A DNA stretch of 28,095 nucleotides, from contig JBEKSX010000033.1 in NCBI GenBank assembly GCA_049516635.1, forward strand, positions 1-28,095, in the 5' to 3' direction. The translations under genes and the position numbers were made by a program. The notes under the pieces are model-generated. The model searched no databases. It had not been told where the DNA came from and saw nothing but the letters and a program-made list of their open reading frames with translations. Shown piece by piece: positions 25,447 through 28,095 of this stretch (its first letter is position 1; each line of letters starts with the position of its first letter). This stretch comes from JBEKSX01 sp049516635. Lineage in GTDB: Bacteria; Bacteroidota; Ignavibacteria; Tepidaquicellales; OLB5.

Positions 25447-25459
25447 AGATCCTGTCCTT

Positions 25460-25915
25460 TCACGGAGTGTTTCCCGGAATTTTGATCATTACTTTTTCCA
25501 TCACCTCTTCGTAAGTGTCTTTGTTGCCTTTCAGGTAGCTTTGATAATTTTCTTCGTTCCACAGTTCTATCTTCTCAATCTGTCCGATAAAAAGAACTTC
25601 TTTCTTAATATCTACTTTTTGAAGAAGGTCCTGCGGTATCAATATTCTGTGCTGTGAGTCTATCAAGCACTCTTCGGCATAATACATCATCTGTCGAACC
25701 ATTGCTATTTCATCTCTTAAAAAAGGATTCAAACTTTCTATTTTTTTTAGTAATTTAGTCCATTCATAAGAGGGATAGAGCCATAGACAATTGTCCCTGC
25801 CAAGTATTACGTGCATCAGATTGTTCGCTTCCGGTGTGATGTGTTTTCGGAATTTAGAAGGGATTATAATTCTTCCTTTTTCATCGAGAGTATTTATGGC
25901 ATGACCTTGAAACAT
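25460..25915 (-). CDS. mraZ: Transcriptional regulator MraZ
   Basis: First gene of the dcw operon. MraZ is a ring-forming DNA-binding protein with two AbrB-like halves that represses its own operon in E. coli. The 151-residue chain shows both DxxxR motifs: DEKGR at 11-15 (in NTLDEKGRIIIPSKFRK) and DSQHR at 86-90 (in CLIDSQHRILIPQDLL). The ATG at 25915 has no Shine-Dalgarno site. Three AGTGGAG repeats at 10-bp period lie 56-85 nt upstream and probably form its operator, directly downstream of a Bacteroidota-type promoter, so negative autoregulation of the whole cluster is expected. Confidence 0.97.
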   Translation of the reverse strand: MFQGHAINTLDEKGRIIIPSKFRKHITPEANNLMHVILGRDNCLWLYPSYEWTKLLKKIESLNPFLRDEIAMVRQMMYYAEECLIDSQHRILIPQDLLQKVDIKKEVLFIGQIEKIELWNEENYQSYLKGNKDTYEEVMEKVMIKIPGNTP

Positions 25916-25970
25916 TTGTGTTTATCCTATATTTAAGGTTTAAAAAGATAGAAAAAGAATAAATTAAAAT

Positions 25971-26000
25971 CCTCCACTTCTCTCCACTTTCCTCCACTAC
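25971..26000 (-). promoter_or_regulatory. Probable MraZ operator: three direct repeats, 10-bp period
   Basis: On the minus strand the word AGTGGAG occurs three times at exact 10-bp spacing (plus-strand CTCCACT at 25972, 25982 and 25992). MraZ in other bacteria binds short G-rich direct repeats at 10-bp period near the mraZ promoter: TGGGN in E. coli, AAAGTG-type in mycoplasmas. The repeat, period, copy number and place fit. The array begins at the predicted promoter and covers the likely transcription start. Confidence 0.85.
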
Positions 26001-26029
26001 AAAAATACATTTTTTTGAGTTAAAGTCAA
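26000..26029 (-). promoter_or_regulatory. Bacteroidota-type promoter of the dcw operon
   Basis: The minus strand reads TTG (26029-26027), 19 nt, then TATTTTTG (26007-26000). This is an exact match to the Bacteroidota consensus TTG-N19-TAnnTTTG (-33/-7). The -33 part extends to TTGACT. Transcription would start about 25993-25995, inside the MraZ operator, giving an mraZ leader of about 80 nt. Confidence 0.75.
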
Positions 26030-26287
26030 TAATAAAATGAGTTTATTTCAAAAAAATCTAAAACCCCAAAACTGCCCTTTCTAATTAGTTCCATATATTT
26101 ATGTATTTATTGCGATTTTTTATTAATTATTTGAAGGGGGGTTTATAAATAAAGAATGAAAGCGGAGAACTCAGATAGGTCCGTTTTTAACTATATTATT
26201 ATTTTTAACGGCTTTACTGATTTATTAAGTATCCAAAGCTTTTTTTAATTACTGAGAAATACTCAAGTTAGGATCTAACGGCTTGTT
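26030..26287. other. Gene-free spacer upstream of the dcw promoter
   Basis: This AT-rich 258-nt stretch lies between the end of the LysE-like gene and the dcw promoter. I see no coding frame, no strong terminator for the upstream gene and no second clear promoter. It contains a run GAAGGGGGGTTTATAAAT near 26132-26149, which looks like a degenerate half of the palindrome at 27281, and only weak hairpins (CCGTT/AACGG around 26191-26211; GTTAG/CTAAC around 26267-26279). Confidence 0.5.
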
Positions 26288-27070
26288 TTATGAAATTATA
26301 AGGTATGAAAGATTGAAGATTGTGATTGAAGCTTTTACAAAAAGAAATATTCCTAATAGAATTAAAATAATTCCCGCAATAATATTAAGTTTACTGATAG
26401 TTTGAGGGTTTATCCTATGTTTATTGCCTGTTATTAACTTGAGAAGTGTATAAAACCAAAAAGTTGTTCCTAATGCTGCCCCTGCTGAAAATAATACTCC
26501 TCCTGCGAATGAAGCATTGATCACCCTGTAGCTTTTCAGATAACCGACTAAAGCTATCCATGAGGCGGGGAGAGTCAATGATGACATGCATAAAAGGATG
26601 CCCATAATAAATAATCCGCCTAAAGATGATTTCGCCACCACAGGTACATTGATCCTGGTTAATTCTACCGCCCTTTCCTGAAGCTCCACCGCTTTCTCAT
26701 GAAGTTCACTTATCCTTTGGGATTGCTGCATTCCAAGTTCATTAAACGATGCTTTAGAACGCATAATGATAATTCCGTACACTATGACGATCATACATCC
26801 TGAATAAATAAGTACTATCTGTATGGCGCCTGCATTCATGGAATACAACCTCCCAACAGATTCCGGCAGAAGAGAAATTAACAATGATATTCCTCCAAAT
26901 GCTATCATGCAATACACAAAATCCATAAAAGCTGCCCCGATACTTATGGCAAGACCTTCTTTTATCTCATTCTTAAAACCCTTCGATATGAGCGCAAAAG
27001 CAATAGGTCCCAGCGGGGGGATCGACACAATATAACCTGTTACAACACCTGCAATAAGTGTTAATATCAT
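26288..27070 (-). CDS. LysE/RhtB-type transporter-like membrane protein
   Basis: The 260-residue integral membrane protein resembles LysE-family exporters, which move amino acids or small metabolites out of the cell. Family features are the first helix with GYIVSIPPLGPIAFALISKGFKNE (residues 12-35) and the second with EGLAISIGAAFMDFVYC (38-54). Six hydrophobic segments lie at about 1-24, 38-66, 81-103, 150-175, 186-210 and 227-247. The central cytoplasmic loop holds a charged helical stretch (ISELHEKAVELQERAVELTR, 120-139), which I take to be an unusual addition. It starts at ATG 27070. Its substrate cannot be told from the sequence. It shares strand with the dcw operon but is separated from it by 372 nt with its own promoter. 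Confidence 0.75.
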   Translation of the reverse strand: MILTLIAGVVTGYIVSIPPLGPIAFALISKGFKNEIKEGLAISIGAAFMDFVYCMIAFGGISLLISLLPESVGRLYSMNAGAIQIVLIYSGCMIVIVYGIIIMRSKASFNELGMQQSQRISELHEKAVELQERAVELTRINVPVVAKSSLGGLFIMGILLCMSSLTLPASWIALVGYLKSYRVINASFAGGVLFSAGAALGTTFWFYTLLKLITGNKHRINPQTISKLNIIAGIILILLGIFLFVKASITIFNLSYLIIS

Positions 27071-27399
27071 TTATGATAAATTTTTTGTATCATTATTATT
27101 ATAAAATGCAATGTAACAATACTTTATCAGGAATAAAATTCCTTTTTTCGGATTTCATAAATCTTGACTAAATTAATCTAAAATAACAGATTGAAAGATT
27201 TTCATTACACTTTTCTTCTAAATAAAAAATTATTATCAATACTTTATTCATCTTTAATCCTGTCTCTAACCACCCTGTTTCCCCCCTTTAATCAAAGGGG
27301 GGTTTTAGGTTAAAATTCTTAATTAATACAAAATAGTTACATAAAGAGATGGATACTTCTTTCGAATCAATACTAAAATATTACTAAATGATTTACACT
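27071..27399. other. AT-rich spacer between the LysE-like and phosphatase genes
   Basis: This 329-nt stretch has no convincing coding frame on either strand. It should contain the promoter of the LysE-like gene; a TATAAT word occurs near 27095-27110 on the minus strand but with no convincing -35/-33 partner. It also holds the GC-rich palindrome at 27281-27302 and a looser AATCTT/AAGATT inverted pair around 27161-27202. Nothing else is seen. Confidence 0.5.
27281..27302. repeat. GC-rich palindrome in an AT-rich spacer
   Basis: CCCCCCTTT and AAAGGGGGG flank an AATC loop, giving a perfect 9-bp stem. It is followed by only four T on the plus strand and by no T-run on the minus strand, so it is a poor intrinsic terminator. 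The sequence resembles short CCCCTTTAATCAAAGGGG palindromes scattered in intergenic DNA of many bacteria (from memory). Confidence 0.65.
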
Positions 27400-28095
27400 T
27401 TAACCGTTCAACATCTTTATAACTTCCTCGTGCACCCTCCCGTTCGATATCAATGCATCTCCGTTATAAATACTCCGGTTTCCTTTTGTGTCGGTGAGCA
27501 TACCCCCGGCTTCCTCAACACATATCTTAGTTGCAGCAACATCATAAGGTTCAGTATGCGGGTCTATCATGAATTCCGCCTGCCCTTTGATTATAAACGA
27601 ATGTCCGTGGCAGTCGCCGAATCCCCTGCTGTAATAACATTTTGAAGCTATATCGAGAAATTTATTTCTGTAACTCTGCTTCAGTATATAATCCAGCCCG
27701 CCAAATATGCAGAATGAATTTTCAATTTTTTCTAAATTGGAAACCTTTGTTTTCCTGCCGTTGATAAAACATCCGTCATTTCTGGATGCATAAATGAATT
27801 CTTTTAACGCAGGCATCGAAATTATCCCCAATATTATCTCACCTCCATATTCGAGAGCGAGTAGTGTTCCCCAGTATGGAAATTGCCTGATAAAGTTCTT
27901 TGTCCCGTCTAAAGGATCTATTATCCACATGAATTCCGAGCCATTATCCTCTCTTCCGCTTTCTTCAGAGTATATATCGTGGGATGGGTATTTTTTCTTT
28001 ATTTCTTTTATCAGGTACTCCTCACATTTCAGGTCTGCAATTGTAACGGGTGATTTATTTGGCTTTAATGAGGTCTTTACTTTTCTGCCGAAATA
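27400..28095 (-). CDS. Inositol-monophosphatase-family phosphatase, HisN-like (cut by right edge)
   Basis: The frame stays open to the right edge, so the true start lies outside; the internal ATG at 27930 is not the start. The visible 231 residues begin YFGRKVKTSLKPNKSPVTIAD, continue with the metal-binding pair SEESG and WIIDPLDGTKNF, and end with EPYDVAATKICVEEAGGMLTD, all IMPase-superfamily motifs for Mg2+-dependent phosphate ester hydrolysis. The SPVTIAD start, the GQAEFMIDP motif and the EPYD metal site resemble histidinol-phosphatases of the HisN type, which act late in histidine biosynthesis; inositol-1-phosphatase or CysQ-like activity remains possible. It probably lacks only ~25 N-terminal residues. 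No his genes are visible beside it. Confidence 0.85.
   Translation of the reverse strand, partial: YFGRKVKTSLKPNKSPVTIADLKCEEYLIKEIKKKYPSHDIYSEESGREDNGSEFMWIIDPLDGTKNFIRQFPYWGTLLALEYGGEIILGIISMPALKEFIYASRNDGCFINGRKTKVSNLEKIENSFCIFGGLDYILKQSYRNKFLDIASKCYYSRGFGDCHGHSFIIKGQAEFMIDPHTEPYDVAATKICVEEAGGMLTDTKGNRSIYNGDALISNGRVHEEVIKMLNG

Noticed and set aside
27281..27302. GC palindrome as intrinsic terminator of the phosphatase gene
   Set aside because: On the minus strand it is followed by AAACAGGG, not by a T-run, and lies ~100 nt beyond the stop; treated as a repeat instead.
1..28095. Search for CRISPR arrays, tRNA/rRNA genes, insertion sequences, prophage or defence genes
   Set aside because: No regularly spaced repeats beyond the 10-bp MraZ array, no transposase, integrase or RNA gene pattern seen; the window is core chromosome.

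Overview
The window looks like a chromosomal core segment from an AT-rich, Gram-negative member of the Bacteroidota/Chlorobiota/Ignavibacteriota side of the FCB group. The evidence is: a promoter ahead of mraZ that fits the Bacteroidota pattern TTG-N19-TAnnTTTG exactly; mostly weak Shine-Dalgarno sites; an Ig-like-domain lipoprotein; an outer-membrane barrel protein; a PASTA-bearing FtsI; and murF and murB inside the division and cell wall (dcw) cluster, which as I recall fits the Chlorobiota/Ignavibacteriota side better than Bacteroidia. The placement is an inference and no species can be named.

Layout. Positions 1-6427 (minus strand) carry a compact operon read right to left: an Ig-like-domain lipoprotein, xseA, xseB, dxs, miaB and the first ~35 codons of a probable sigma-54 activator that runs off the left edge. 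Positions 6428-6595 are a divergent promoter region. Positions 6596-7240 hold a lone plus-strand gene for an unrecognised secreted protein with a strong Shine-Dalgarno site. It is followed by two hairpin terminators and a 108-bp imperfect palindromic repeat element (7241-7580).

Positions 7581-25915 (minus strand) are a nearly complete dcw operon in the order mraZ, rsmH, ftsL, ftsI, murE, murF, mraY, an outer-membrane barrel gene, murD, ftsW, murG, a PH-like membrane protein gene, murC, murB, ftsQ, ftsA, ftsZ. Gaps are 0-19 nt or short overlaps, except 84 nt before ftsZ. The operon makes UDP-MurNAc-pentapeptide (MurB-MurF; MurE has the meso-DAP motif), lipid I and lipid II (MraY, MurG), and builds the divisome (FtsZ, FtsA, FtsQ, FtsL, FtsW, FtsI). 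It is headed by the MraZ autoregulator, whose likely operator (three AGTGGAG repeats at 10-bp period) sits directly on the predicted start of transcription. No ddl gene lies in the cluster.

Positions 26288-28095 (minus strand) carry a LysE-type exporter-like membrane protein and an inositol-monophosphatase-family phosphatase (HisN-like) cut by the right edge, separated by an AT-rich spacer with a GC-rich palindrome.

Most of the window is well-understood core biology. I do not see a defence system, phage, IS element, CRISPR array, tRNA or rRNA. The less explained items are the two non-canonical genes inside the dcw operon, the plus-strand secreted protein with repeats in its promoter region, the MraZ operator/promoter arrangement and the palindromic repeat element.
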